This document shows positions 26,691 through 35,450 of a stretch of 64,000 nucleotides of DNA, in pieces (position 1 is the first letter of the stretch; every line of letters begins with the position of its first letter). The stretch is from Motiliproteus sp965230735 (GTDB lineage Bacteria > Pseudomonadota > Gammaproteobacteria > Pseudomonadales > Balneatricaceae): positions 1,364,001 through 1,428,000 of the forward strand of contig NZ_OZ246016.1 in NCBI RefSeq assembly GCF_965230735.1, read 5' to 3'. Below the pieces are notes generated by a model. That model saw only the letters and a program-made list of their open reading frames with translations. It did not search any database and was not told where the DNA came from. The translations under genes and the position numbers were made by a program.

Positions 26691-27572
26691 TCAAAGGGCC
26701 ACCATCAACAACCCGGCAAGCATCAACAGCAGCCCGGTCAGGCGCGGGCGACTCAGCGGCTCACCGAGCCAGAAGACGCCGATCAGCACCCCGATCGGTA
26801 TGCTGGCCTGGCGTAGCGCCACCACGTAGCTGACCTCGTCCACCAGCGTCATGCTGGTCAGGATCAGCAGGTAGGTACCGATCACAAAGCTACCGGCCAA
26901 CCAGATCATCCGGGGCTGTGTCGGTGTCAGGGGTTGCCGCAGCAGCAGGTGGATGATCGGCACCAGCCACAGCAGGCAGCAACCGGCCTGCAGGACCACG
27001 AAGCTGCTACCGGCTTCAAAGGCGCTCAGACCCACCCGGTTGAGGTGCTGTACCGCGGCGCTGTCGGTGAGGGAATAACCGGCGGTGGAGGCGGCCGCCA
27101 ATAGCACCCAGCCGATGGCCGGGGTGCAGTAGTGCTGTAGCCTGAGTTCACGCCAGCGTGCCAGCGGCAGGCCGAGGGCGCCGCCGGCGATCATCAGCAT
27201 CCCCAAACCGTCGCCGGTATCGAGTCGGGTCTGGCCATAGATCAGCAGCACCGCCAAGGGCACCAGTAAGACCGGCAGAGCCCGGGCCAGCGGGTAGACC
27301 AGTCCGAGATTACCGTGGCGGTAAGCCTGCGCCAGTCCGGTCAGATACAGTGCCTGGAACAGGCCTGACAGCAGTAGCAGCCCCCAGAATTCGGGGTTCA
27401 GTTGTGGCAGGTAGGGCAGCACCGAGATCGCCAGCGGTGAGAAGATCAGCATTCCCGCCGCCATCGCCCAGGCGTAAAAGGCGACACTTTGGGCGCTTTT
27501 TTTGCCGATCAGGTTCCAGCTGGCATGCAGAACGGCGGAGGCCAGGATCAGTAGCAGGGTGGAGGTGGTCAT
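26691..27572 (-). CDS. EamA/DMT permease, phosphonate-associated type
   Basis: 293 residues, ten predicted helices in two EamA repeats (ASAVLHASWNLIGKKSAQSVAFY at the start; ASIPIGVLIGVFWLGEPL near the end). A DMT subfamily (TIGR03340 type) is known beside phosphonate catabolic genes in Vibrio and Pseudomonas; this one lies just after phnWX and begins with the same ASWN motif, so it is likely a member. Separated from phnX by a strong terminator, hence own promoter. Confidence 0.75.
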   Translation of the reverse strand: MTTSTLLLILASAVLHASWNLIGKKSAQSVAFYAWAMAAGMLIFSPLAISVLPYLPQLNPEFWGLLLLSGLFQALYLTGLAQAYRHGNLGLVYPLARALPVLLVPLAVLLIYGQTRLDTGDGLGMLMIAGGALGLPLARWRELRLQHYCTPAIGWVLLAAASTAGYSLTDSAAVQHLNRVGLSAFEAGSSFVVLQAGCCLLWLVPIIHLLLRQPLTPTQPRMIWLAGSFVIGTYLLILTSMTLVDEVSYVVALRQASIPIGVLIGVFWLGEPLSRPRLTGLLLMLAGLLMVAL

Positions 27573-27603
27573 GGGCCGGAACCGGCGGTTAATCGAAAAG
27601 CAT

Positions 27604-27643
27604 AAAAGGGGCCTGGCCCGGTTGTTTACCGGACAGGGCCCCT
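27604..27643 (-). terminator. Terminator of the phnWX operon
   Basis: On the minus strand AAGGGGCCCTGTCCGGT and ACCGGGCCAGGCCCCTT pair over 16 bases with one mismatch and end in a TTTT run, 30 bases after the phnX stop. Confidence 0.88.
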
Positions 27644-27673
27644 TCGCGTCGCGTCAGCTCAGTTGAGCTTGAC

Positions 27674-28504
27674 TCAGGGCTGCTCGCCGGCAGCCAGGCG
27701 TAGCTCGATATCTTCGATCACTTCCGGCAGGTCGGCGACCGAGTCGATTACGTAGTGGGCACCGGCGCGGCGGAAGCGTTCACTGGCCTGTTCGCGCAGA
27801 CGGTCCTGTTCGGCGGCGGGCAGGGCCTGCCAGTCGGCCAGCTCCATCCCCACTTCGTTGCCGGAAACGGCGATACCGACGGTCCACAGACCGGCGTTGA
27901 GGCCCTCATCGATGCCCGGCAGGGTGTCGTCCACCTTGACGCAGGCGTGCAGGTTTTCCACTTCCAGCTCGATCAGGTTCTTCAGAGTCATGTGCGGGAA
28001 CGGACGACCTCGGGGGACGTCGGTGGCGGCGACGATGCTCTGGGGGCGGTAGCCCTCGTCGGCGGCGCGGGCCACCAGGCCTTCGATCATATCCTGGCTG
28101 TAGCCGGTGTTGCCGCCGACCTTGATGCCGCGCTCGACCAGGTAGTCGAAGGTTTCACGGGCACCGGGGATCAAGCCGGCGCGCTTGTCGATCGCTTCGA
28201 CCTGAATCGGGATGAATTCCTGGTACAGACGGTCGATGTCGGCCTCGGTGGGCTCGCTGCCGTGCAGCTCGGTCCAGGCCTGACGGATGCGGGGCATCGC
28301 CAGCAGCTGGCTGATGTGCTCGCGCTTCTCGGTGCCCATCGGGCCGCGGGCCTCGGTGTGGGTGATCGGTACGCCGTTGCGCTCGAACAGCATGCAGAAA
28401 CCGTCGATCGGGGCGATCGAACCGTAGTCGACCACGGTGCCGGCCCAGTCAAAGACCACTGCCTGTACCGGACCGGTGTAGAAACGCTTGTAAGTAAATG
28501 CCAT
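27674..28504 (-). CDS. phnX: Phosphonoacetaldehyde hydrolase
   Basis: HAD enzyme that splits phosphonoacetaldehyde into acetaldehyde and phosphate through a lysine Schiff base. 276 residues. FDWAGTVVDYG puts the nucleophile at D19, and GPMGTEKREHI puts the Schiff-base lysine at K60, as in the Bacillus cereus and Salmonella enzymes. VKVDDTLPGIDEG near 200 gives the metal-binding Asp pair. Follows phnW after 74 bases; the pair completes the 2-aminoethylphosphonate pathway. Confidence 0.96.
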   Translation of the reverse strand: MAFTYKRFYTGPVQAVVFDWAGTVVDYGSIAPIDGFCMLFERNGVPITHTEARGPMGTEKREHISQLLAMPRIRQAWTELHGSEPTEADIDRLYQEFIPIQVEAIDKRAGLIPGARETFDYLVERGIKVGGNTGYSQDMIEGLVARAADEGYRPQSIVAATDVPRGRPFPHMTLKNLIELEVENLHACVKVDDTLPGIDEGLNAGLWTVGIAVSGNEVGMELADWQALPAAEQDRLREQASERFRRAGAHYVIDSVADLPEVIEDIELRLAAGEQP

Positions 28505-28578
28505 CGGTTTTTCCTTTGATTAATGTCAGTTTAATTCGGGTTGGTTGATGCGTTGTTGTCGCTGTCGTCGGGATTCCT

Positions 28579-29697
28579 TTAAGCGACGGCCTGATCCATC
28601 GGGATCTCCATCCTGTTCAGAACCTGATCCATCACCTGCAGCAACTCGTCGATCTGGGGATCGAACAGCTTGCCGATGCAGCCGATGCGGAAGCTGTCGG
28701 CTTCGGTCAGCTTGCCCGGGTAGATGATGTAGCCCTGCGCCTTGAGCAGATCGTAGAAGCGCTTGAACTCGAAATTAGGGTGCTGTGGGGCCAGGAAGGT
28801 GACGATGATCGGTGACAGCCACTGGTCTTCGAGCAGGGTGGCGAAGCCGCGGGCCCGCATGCCGGCGACCAGGCGGTCGCGGTTGCGCTGGTAACGGGCC
28901 AGTCGTCCCGTGCTGCCGCCCTCGTCGGCGTGTTCGTCCAGGGCCTTCAGAAAAGCTGCCACGCAGTGGGTCGGCGGGGTGAAGCGCCACTGGCCGGTGC
29001 GCTGCATATATTGCCACTGTTCGTACAGGTCCAGGCTTAGCGAGTGGGCCTGGCCCTTGGCCGCCGCCAGAGCGTCGTTCTGGATCAGTGCAAAGCCGAA
29101 GCCGGGCACCCCTTCGAAGCATTTGTTGGCCGATGACACTAGAGCATCGAACGGCAGGGTTTGGGCATCGATCGGCAGGGCGCCGAACGCACTCATCGAA
29201 TCGATAATCAGACGGCGTCCGGCGCGGGCTACCACCTCGGCAATCTGCTCGACGGGGTTGAGAATACCGGAACTGGTCTCGCAGTGGACCACAGCCACAT
29301 GGGTGATCGCCGGATCGTCGGCCAGGATTGATTCAACCTCGTGGGGCAGCGGCGGCAGGTAGTCGCCCTTGTCGAGGCTGCAGTAGCGACGGCCGATGTA
29401 GTCGCAGATTTTGGCCATCCGCTGTCCGTAGGCGCCGTTCATCAGGATCAACAGCTTGCCGTCGGTGGGAACCAGCGTGGCCAGGGTCGCCTCGACCGCG
29501 TAGGTGCCGCTGCCCTGCAGCGGGATGCATTGGTGGCTGGCTTCGGCGTTGGCTTCGACCAGCAGGCGTCGGCAGACCTCGCCGGTGACGGCATTGAAGT
29601 CGGCATCCCAGGATCCCCAGTCGTGCAGCATCGCCTGCTTGACGGTCAGGGAGGTGGTGATCGGTCCGGGCGTTAATAGGTAAGGGTCGCGGTTCAT
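28579..29697 (-). CDS. phnW: 2-Aminoethylphosphonate:pyruvate aminotransferase
   Basis: PLP aminotransferase turning 2-aminoethylphosphonate and pyruvate into phosphonoacetaldehyde and alanine. 372 residues, the PhnW length, starting NRDPYLLTPGPITTSLTVK. D166 (RRLIIDSMSAFGALP) and PLP lysine K192 (VSSANKCFEGVPGFGF) are seen. First gene of phnWX; a perfect palindrome lies 49 bases upstream. Confidence 0.96.
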   Translation of the reverse strand: MNRDPYLLTPGPITTSLTVKQAMLHDWGSWDADFNAVTGEVCRRLLVEANAEASHQCIPLQGSGTYAVEATLATLVPTDGKLLILMNGAYGQRMAKICDYIGRRYCSLDKGDYLPPLPHEVESILADDPAITHVAVVHCETSSGILNPVEQIAEVVARAGRRLIIDSMSAFGALPIDAQTLPFDALVSSANKCFEGVPGFGFALIQNDALAAAKGQAHSLSLDLYEQWQYMQRTGQWRFTPPTHCVAAFLKALDEHADEGGSTGRLARYQRNRDRLVAGMRARGFATLLEDQWLSPIIVTFLAPQHPNFEFKRFYDLLKAQGYIIYPGKLTEADSFRIGCIGKLFDPQIDELLQVMDQVLNRMEIPMDQAVA

Positions 29698-29723
29698 GGC
29701 TCGTGTTCCTGAAGCTTGATTGC

Positions 29724-29803
29724 ACTATAGGACAAAACATTAAATCTGGTATATACCAGTTTACCGGTCCGATTGGAGCCACAGGATGAAAGTTTGGTGA
29801 CAG
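29724..29803 (-). promoter_or_regulatory. phnW control region: GntR palindrome, -10 and distant PHO-like box
   Basis: CTGGTATATACCAG (29746-29759) is a perfect 14-base palindrome, of the type bound by HutC/UTRA-type GntR regulators. On the minus strand TATAGT (29724-29729) is a good -10, placing the palindrome over the -35 region. Further upstream CTGTCACCAAACTTTCAT (29786-29803) has two PhoB half-sites with one mismatch each, but no -10 follows at the usual 10 bases, so its role is doubtful. Confidence 0.7.
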
Positions 29804-29878
29804 TGAACAAGCAGGGGTTAGGGTTGGCCCTGGATAACGCTGAGCTGGGTTGTTTTGTAAGCCGAGGGAAACCGTACT

Positions 29879-30598
29879 TTAACGGTGCTGGCTGAACTGG
29901 ATATTGAGGGCGTCGTGACGCCAGTACTCGCGGTCGTACTCGATCAGGATGCCATCCTGGTTGAAGGTGCGGCGCCGGATTAGAAAGCAGCTGCCACCGA
30001 CCGGTGCCTGCAGCAGTTGGGCCTGGTCGGCGTTGAGACTGGCGATGCTGATATCGATCTTAACCTGGCTGAAACGCTGCCGGTAATGTTGCCGCCACAG
30101 TTGGGTCAGCGACTGATCCAGCGGCTGGTGCAGCAGCTCGTCAAACAGATCGGAGCGAAGCAGAATCTGCTCCAGGTAGAGCGGTCGACCGTCGATCCCG
30201 CGCAACCGATCCAGCACCACCAGCGGACTGTTCTCGGCGACTTGCAGATCAGTCGCTTGCTCGTTATCGGCGCAGACGGCACGGCGTGAAAGCTCCCGGG
30301 TGAAGGGGGTGAAGCCCTGCTCCAGGGCGTATTCGGCGAAATGACTGTCCCGGCTCGGATCGTAATTGAGCTTGGGGGAGGTGACGAACCAACCGCGCCG
30401 GTTGGAGCGGTAGATCAGGCCGTCGGACTCCAACCGTTTCAGCGCCTCGCGAACCGTGACCCTGGAGGTTTGTAACTGCTCACTGATGCCGCGTTCGGAG
30501 GGCAGCTTGGATTCGGCTGACCATTCACCGCTGCGGATATGCCGACTCAGGTATTCGATCACCTGCTGGGTGGAGACATGGGGTTTGGCTGTCGGCAT
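29879..30598 (-). CDS. phnR: GntR/HutC-family regulator of phosphonate use (PhnR-like)
   Basis: 239 residues: N-terminal GntR winged helix (KLPSERGISEQLQTSRVTVREALKRLES in two parts around residues 31-58) and a C-terminal UTRA effector domain (about 90-230). The place directly upstream of phnWX and the UTRA type match PhnR of Salmonella-type clusters, where the ligand is thought to be 2-aminoethylphosphonate. The palindrome in front of phnW is its likely site. Confidence 0.82.
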   Translation of the reverse strand: MPTAKPHVSTQQVIEYLSRHIRSGEWSAESKLPSERGISEQLQTSRVTVREALKRLESDGLIYRSNRRGWFVTSPKLNYDPSRDSHFAEYALEQGFTPFTRELSRRAVCADNEQATDLQVAENSPLVVLDRLRGIDGRPLYLEQILLRSDLFDELLHQPLDQSLTQLWRQHYRQRFSQVKIDISIASLNADQAQLLQAPVGGSCFLIRRRTFNQDGILIEYDREYWRHDALNIQFSQHR

Positions 30599-30709
30599 GG
30601 TACAGGGGGCTCGGTGGCTACGGCGATGCTGGTTGAAACGGCTGTGGGCTATTAGAGCAGAACCGGATCATCGGAGAAACGTTTTCGACGAGGAACCGAT
30701 TGGCCAGCA

Positions 30710-31279
30710 TCACGCTGGCGGGTAATGAATCAGGTTATGAAACACCGCCGGTTTGTCGCCCAGATTGCGGTAGCCGTGGGGTCGGTCGGCGGCAAAACGG
30801 ATAGCCTCGCCCTGTTGCAGCGGGCGCCATTGTCCCTCCAGCAACAGCTCCATCGTACCTTCGATCACCATCACATGTTCGGTGACGCCGGGCTCGTGGG
30901 GTTCGGACTCGCGCTGGTAACCGGGCAACAGGGTCAGTTCGAACAGTTCGAAACCGAACTGGGGGTCAAACGGAAACAGCGGCGCCACCAGCATCTGATC
31001 CTGAGTCGGCTGTTGCCGCAGTTGACTGGCCGAGCGGACTTTACCGGTCTGGCCTGTCGCCGGTTCGATCAGGCTCGACATCGAGCGGTGAAAACCACCG
31101 GCCAGCTTCCAAAGTGTGGCCAGGGTCGGGCTCGACTCGCCCCGTTCGATCTGTCCCAGCATCGCCTTGCTGACCCCGGTTTCGCCGGCGGCGCGGTCGA
31201 GACTCCAGCCGCGCTCTTTGCGCAGCTGACGTAGGTTATGACCCAAATTCTGTTCCGGCGGTTGTTCAGTGTGACTCAT
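30710..31279 (-). CDS. XRE-family regulator with cupin domain
   Basis: 189 residues: HTH_3 domain (about 12-66: LRQLRKERGWSLDRAAGETG, VSKAMLGQIERGESSPT) and a C-terminal cupin_2 (about 110-185) with HEPGVTEHVMVIEGTMEL, a small-molecule sensing fold. Divergent from the BenE-type transporter, with two identical operators in between; one overlaps its own -10, so autorepression is likely. PuuR-like regulators have this layout. Confidence 0.88.
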   Translation of the reverse strand: MSHTEQPPEQNLGHNLRQLRKERGWSLDRAAGETGVSKAMLGQIERGESSPTLATLWKLAGGFHRSMSSLIEPATGQTGKVRSASQLRQQPTQDQMLVAPLFPFDPQFGFELFELTLLPGYQRESEPHEPGVTEHVMVIEGTMELLLEGQWRPLQQGEAIRFAADRPHGYRNLGDKPAVFHNLIHYPPA

Positions 31280-31319
31280 TAGCGCTCGGGCTGCTCCGGT
31301 TAAGTGGTTGTCGATTGTT

Positions 31320-31372
31320 GTGCGTTATAGCGCACGGTGCTAGGCTTGTCCACATTGTGCGTTATAGCGCAC
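31320..31372. promoter_or_regulatory. Paired operators of the XRE-cupin regulator
   Basis: GTGCGTTATAGCGCAC occurs twice as exact 16-base copies (31320-31335 and 31357-31372), 37 bases apart. Each is a near-palindrome GTGCGYTATARCGCAC. On the minus strand TGGACA (31347-31352), a 17-base spacer and TATAAC (31324-31329) form a good sigma70 promoter for the regulator, with the -10 inside the first operator. Confidence 0.8.
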
Positions 31373-31436
31373 AACTGTTTCGGTTACGAACAACGTTCGG
31401 TTACGCGGTTACTTGAGTTAAGTGGGGGGCAAGCCT

Positions 31437-32588
31437 ATGGCCCGGTTTTTCAGTCTGTCGTATCTGTCGGCCGGCCTGGTGGCGGTGCTGGTCGGTTATA
31501 CCAGTTCGGTGGTGATCATCTTTCAGGCGGCCGAGGCGGCCGGTGCCAGCCAGGCCCAGATCGGCTCCTGGCTCTGGGCCCTGGGGATTGGCATGGGGGT
31601 GACCAGTATCGGGCTGTCGCTGTATTACCGCACCCCGGTGCTGACGGCCTGGTCGACGCCGGGCGCGGCCTTGCTGGTGACCGGGCTGGGGGACTTCTCG
31701 TTGTCCCAGGCGATCGGGGTGTTTCTGTTCAGCTCGCTGCTGATCACCGTCTGCGGGCTGAGCGGCTGGTTCGAGCGTTTGATGCGGTTGGTGCCGCAGT
31801 CGCTGGCGGCGGCGATGCTGGCCGGGGTGCTGTTGCCGTTTGGATTGGCGCTGTTCGAGGGGCTACAACAGCAGACCCTGCTGGTGGGATCGATGCTGTT
31901 GGCTTACCTATTGCTGCGGCGCTGGTTACCGCGCTACGGCATTCCGTTAACCCTGCTAGTTGGCGTGTTGGTGGCGATGCAGCAGCAGTTGTTGCAGTGG
32001 CAGCCGTTGCCCTGGGTGCCGGCCGAACCGGTCTGGGTCAGCCCGGAATTTAATCTGCAGGCGTTGATCGGGGTCGGAATTCCACTGTTTATCGTCACCA
32101 TGGCGTCGCAGAATGTCCCCGGCGTAGCGGTGCTGCGGGCCAACGGTTATCCGTTGTCGGCTTCGGGGCCGGTGGGTTGGACCGGCGTGACCGGTTTGGT
32201 GCTGGCACCGTTCGGCGGCTTTGCCTTCAACCTGGCGGCGATCACGGCAGCGATCTGTATGGGGCGCGACGCCGGAGAAAACCCGCAGCAGCGTTACATG
32301 GCATCGGTCTGGGCCGGGATCTTCTATCTGTTGACCGGGCTGTTCAGCACCGCCGTGGTGGTGCTGTTCGATACCTTTCCGTCCGAACTGGTGATGGCGA
32401 TCGCCGGGTTGGCGCTGTTGGGTACCATCGGTAACAGCCTGGCAGGCTCGCTGGCGCAGGAAGAGGGGCGAGAGGCGGCGTTGCTCTGCTTTCTGATCAC
32501 CGCGTCCGGTATCAGCCTGATGGGAATCGGCAGTGCTTTCTGGGGCTTGTTGATCGGCTTGTTGGCTCACCACCTGGGGCGGCGTTAG
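31437..32588 (+). CDS. BenE/YdcO-family benzoate-type membrane transporter
   Basis: 383 residues, about 12 helices. ATG at 31437 preferred over GTG at 31422 because GGGGGG stands seven bases before it. Family motifs: GYTSSVVIIFQAAEAAGAS, TAWSTPGAALL, and FGGFAFNLAAITAAICMG. BenE proteins are proton symporters for benzoate or unknown substrates; no benzoate genes are near, so the substrate is open. Controlled in all likelihood by the divergent XRE-cupin protein. Confidence 0.9.
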   Translation: MARFFSLSYLSAGLVAVLVGYTSSVVIIFQAAEAAGASQAQIGSWLWALGIGMGVTSIGLSLYYRTPVLTAWSTPGAALLVTGLGDFSLSQAIGVFLFSSLLITVCGLSGWFERLMRLVPQSLAAAMLAGVLLPFGLALFEGLQQQTLLVGSMLLAYLLLRRWLPRYGIPLTLLVGVLVAMQQQLLQWQPLPWVPAEPVWVSPEFNLQALIGVGIPLFIVTMASQNVPGVAVLRANGYPLSASGPVGWTGVTGLVLAPFGGFAFNLAAITAAICMGRDAGENPQQRYMASVWAGIFYLLTGLFSTAVVVLFDTFPSELVMAIAGLALLGTIGNSLAGSLAQEEGREAALLCFLITASGISLMGIGSAFWGLLIGLLAHHLGRR

Positions 32589-32609
32589 GGCGTTTAGCGG
32601 GTGGAGGTT

Positions 32610-32643
32610 GATCCGGGCTTCCTTAAATAAGGAGGCCCGGATC
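32610..32643. terminator. Hairpin between convergent genes
   Basis: Arms GATCCGGGCTTCCTTA and TAAGGAGGCCCGGATC pair with one G-U and a 2-base loop, 21 bases after the BenE gene stop and 13 before the stop of the small membrane protein. No T run; probable bidirectional terminator or mRNA end. Confidence 0.6.
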
Positions 32644-32656
32644 GACTGAAAGCGGG

Positions 32657-32863
32657 TTATGCCGCGTGGGGCAGCATCGAAGGTTCGGTGTCAGCTTGCT
32701 GCTGTTTGCGGCGCTGCCGTTCGGGAAAGAACTCATCCAAGATGGAATCCGGGAGTTCATTATCCGGATCGAGTTTTTCGGCGTACCAGGAAAAGATCAG
32801 CACGGTGCCGACCAGTAACAGAAACAGGCTGTAGCCCAGTAAAATAATCAATAAGTTAGCCAT
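32657..32863 (-). CDS. Small single-span membrane protein
   Basis: 68 residues from the ATG at 32863 (84 from the ATG at 32911; neither has a clear ribosome site, and the shorter form places the membrane helix at the N-terminus). MANLLIILLGYSLFLLLVG.. spans the membrane, followed by an acidic then basic tail (PERQRRKQQQ). No family recognised. An Anr-like box lies 130 bases upstream, so low-oxygen control is possible. Confidence 0.6.
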   Translation of the reverse strand: MANLLIILLGYSLFLLLVGTVLIFSWYAEKLDPDNELPDSILDEFFPERQRRKQQQADTEPSMLPHAA

Positions 32864-32911
32864 GGTTAAAGCATTCCGATTTTGAGGCTCTATAACATCC
32901 GTGCGGCTCAT

Positions 32912-33249
32912 CGGAGACCAGACTCAAGCCGAAGGGTGGTCAGCTTTGGGTGAGTCGCAGGAGGATTTGACGCCTTTTCACCTAGGCTTTCGTTGATCTA
33001 TGTCAGTTATTTCTGCGGATTTGAGAAATTAGGGTTTAGTCAGGCAGATATTTTGATCTTCCTCAAAAAATTATTCTGCTTCGTCGGTTGTCCTATAGTT
33101 TGAATTACTGCTGATTGTCCTTATCTATAAGCGTTCGTCATACAGGAACAGAGTTCCCGGACTGTTGTCCATATCGGGGCTGATATCCTGAACAGGACTG
33201 CGCTGGTACGCCCGGGCGGTCCCTAACGTTTTTTTCTTTGAGGTAATCC
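32912..33249. other. Intergenic region with Anr-like box, no gene
   Basis: 338 bases, A+T richer than the flanks. Holds TTGATCTATGTCAG (32993-33006, 8 of 10 to the Anr/FNR consensus) between the divergent small membrane protein and the cyclase gene. No open reading frame of note or hairpin seen. Confidence 0.5.
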
Positions 33250-34449
33250 ATGCACCATGCCGACTGGTCGGTCGAACCGATTCTTGAGTGGTTGATGGGG
33301 GAGGGGCGTCGGCTGCGATGCCCTGGTGAATTGACCGAACAACTGGGCCAGCAGCTGTTGGCCAGCGGTTGTTCCGTGGCTCGGATCCGACTGAGTCTGC
33401 GAACCCTACACCCGTTGGTCAGCGGCAGCAGTTTTACCTGGTGGCGGGACCAGAACCTGGTTGATGAGTATCGACCGCCCCACAGTATCCAGCAGTCGGA
33501 CGACTATCTCGGCAGCCCGGTTGAGTACGTGCAAAACACGGGTCGACCGATCCGTTATCGACTCGACAGTGTCGAGAAAACCAAGCAGGGCCACAGCCTG
33601 CTACGGGATCTCTATGATGACGGCATCCGCGACTATGTCGCGTATCCGATGTATCAGGTCCACAGCGACAGCTATACCGTTTTTATCCTGGCCACCGACA
33701 ACGACGCCGGTTTCAGCGAGCAGGCGTTGGCGCAGCTGGAAAAGCTCAGCCGCTATCTGGCCCCGGTGATGGAAGTGCTGTCGCTGGACAGCTCCGCCAA
33801 GGCGTTGTTGAACACCTACCTGGGGCCGCGATCGGGTCAGCGGGTACTGGATGGACAGGTACAGCGCGGTGACGGCGAGGTGATCGAATCGGCGCTCTGG
33901 TACAGCGATCTGCGTAACTTCACCGCCATCAGCGAGCAATTACCTCCGCCGCAGCTGTTGAAACTGCTCAACTGCTATTTCGAGAAGATCAAAGCCGCGG
34001 TCAGCGAACATGGCGGCGAGATCATGCGCTTTATCGGCGATGCGATGCTGATTATCTTCCCCGCCGACGAGAGTCGTACCCCGCAACAGGCGTGTTGGGA
34101 TGCGCTGGCGGCCGCCAAAATGGCCCAACGGCTGGTTCGTGAAGCCAATGAGGAACTTGGTTCCGAGGGGATGCCCGAGATCCGCTACGGCCTGGGGCTC
34201 GATCTGGGACGGGTGATCTACGGTAATGTCGGCGCGATCGATCGGCTCGACTTCACCGTGATGGGCAACGCGGTCAACCGCGCGGCCCGATTGCAGGAGC
34301 TGACCAAGACCAACGGCTTTCCGCTGATCACCTCCGAAGCCTTCGCGGCACAGTTTGCAGAGCGCGATAGCTGTCGGTTCGAATCCTGCGGTCGGATAGA
34401 ACTGAAGGGGATTGCCGAGCCGGTCAAGGCGTTCGGGATGAATTATTAA
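33250..34449 (+). CDS. Class III adenylate/guanylate cyclase with N-terminal GAF-like domain
   Basis: 399 residues, no membrane segment. Residues about 10-180 resemble a GAF sensor; residues about 215-399 are the cyclase homology domain. Metal-binding Asp residues are seen in WYSDLRNFTAIS and RFIGDAMLIIF, and the catalytic Asn/Arg region in VMGNAVNRAARLQ. The protein should make cAMP or cGMP in the cytoplasm; the substrate-choosing residues were not settled. Stands alone, followed by tandem repeats. Confidence 0.88.
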   Translation: MHHADWSVEPILEWLMGEGRRLRCPGELTEQLGQQLLASGCSVARIRLSLRTLHPLVSGSSFTWWRDQNLVDEYRPPHSIQQSDDYLGSPVEYVQNTGRPIRYRLDSVEKTKQGHSLLRDLYDDGIRDYVAYPMYQVHSDSYTVFILATDNDAGFSEQALAQLEKLSRYLAPVMEVLSLDSSAKALLNTYLGPRSGQRVLDGQVQRGDGEVIESALWYSDLRNFTAISEQLPPPQLLKLLNCYFEKIKAAVSEHGGEIMRFIGDAMLIIFPADESRTPQQACWDALAAAKMAQRLVREANEELGSEGMPEIRYGLGLDLGRVIYGNVGAIDRLDFTVMGNAVNRAARLQELTKTNGFPLITSEAFAAQFAERDSCRFESCGRIELKGIAEPVKAFGMNY

Positions 34450-34528
34450 GCCGGAGTAAGTAAGCCGGAGTAAGTAAGCCGGAGTAAGTCAGCCGGTATA
34501 AGAAGCCGGTATAAGAAGCCGGTTTAAG
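34447..34528. repeat. Tandem repeat of six 13-14 base units between convergent genes
   Basis: Three exact copies of TAAGCCGGAGTAAG (34447-34488), then TCAGCCGGTATAAG, AAGCCGGTATAAG and AAGCCGGTTTAAG. The first unit starts at the stop codon of the cyclase gene and the last holds the stop codon of yhcC, so the array fills the whole gap. Confidence 0.95.
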
Positions 34529-35450
34529 CGGTCTGGATCAGGCTGGGGCGTCCCAACGCACTGGCCTGACCGCCGTGCTGCTGTAGATAATCCTGAATTC
34601 CCATGTACGACGGCCAGCGGTTGTCGCACCAGTCCGGCGCCAGCAGGGTGGGACGACGGGCGGTGGCGGTAACCCGATGCAACACCACCTCCCAGGGGGT
34701 GCGGCGGATCATCTCGCCGGCGGTACGGATATAGTCATCCATCTCCAGTGCCTGGATCTCCCCCCGTTTCCATTGTCGCGCCATCTGACTGCCGCGCACG
34801 ATATGCAGCGGATGCAGTTTCAGTCCTTCGCAGCCTTCCTGCAGCACCCGCTCCAGGGTGATCAGGCTTTGCTCCGGCTGTTCCCCCGGCAAACCGATAA
34901 TCAGGTGGGTGCAGACCTTGAGCCCATACTGATGGGCTCGACGGACCGCGTCCTGGTAGGCGGCAAAACCGTGGCCGCGGTTGATCCGTTCCAGGGTCGA
35001 ATCGAAGGCGCTCTGAAGCCCCAGCTCCAGCCACACCTCGGCCCCTTGCTGCTGGTATTCGGCCAGCAGTTGCAGCGCCGAATCCGGAACACAGTCCGGC
35101 CGGGTGCCGACGCACAGGCCGACGATATCGGTGACCTGCAGCGCCTCCTCGTACATCTGCTTCAGCACCGCCACTTCGGCGTAGGTGTTGGTGTAGGCCT
35201 GGAAGTAGGCCAGGTACTTCTTGGCCCGCATTCCCGGTTTGCTGGTTTCGAGCTGATCGCGAATGCTCAGCTGGGTATTGGTCTTGGCGCTGAACGAGGC
35301 GTTGTTGCAGAAGGTGCAGCCGCCCAGGCCCAGGCTACCGTCGCGGTTGGGGCAGGTGAAATCGGCATCGATAGTCAGCTTATGGACCTTGTGGCCGAAA
35401 CGCTGTTTCAGGTCCCGGCCGAGAGAATTGATCAGATTGTCCGGCTGCAT
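34524..35450 (-). CDS. yhcC: Radical SAM protein, TIGR01212/YhcC family
   Basis: 308 residues. The cluster motif is of the family's special form: FTCPNRDGSLGLGGCTFCNN supplies the three Cys for a 4Fe-4S cluster. ELGLQSAFDSTLERINRGH and HLIIGLPGE follow. Close to ELP3-like radical SAM proteins; function in E. coli not established. Its stop codon lies in the tandem repeat. Confidence 0.9.
   Translation of the reverse strand: MQPDNLINSLGRDLKQRFGHKVHKLTIDADFTCPNRDGSLGLGGCTFCNNASFSAKTNTQLSIRDQLETSKPGMRAKKYLAYFQAYTNTYAEVAVLKQMYEEALQVTDIVGLCVGTRPDCVPDSALQLLAEYQQQGAEVWLELGLQSAFDSTLERINRGHGFAAYQDAVRRAHQYGLKVCTHLIIGLPGEQPEQSLITLERVLQEGCEGLKLHPLHIVRGSQMARQWKRGEIQALEMDDYIRTAGEMIRRTPWEVVLHRVTATARRPTLLAPDWCDNRWPSYMGIQDYLQQHGGQASALGRPSLIQTA

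Noticed and set aside
29746..29759. TATATA within the palindrome as the phnW -10
   Set aside because: No -35 at a fitting distance; TATAGT at 29724-29729 is a better -10 and leaves the palindrome as an operator.
34447..34528. CRISPR array
   Set aside because: Units are directly tandem without spacers; it is a simple tandem repeat.
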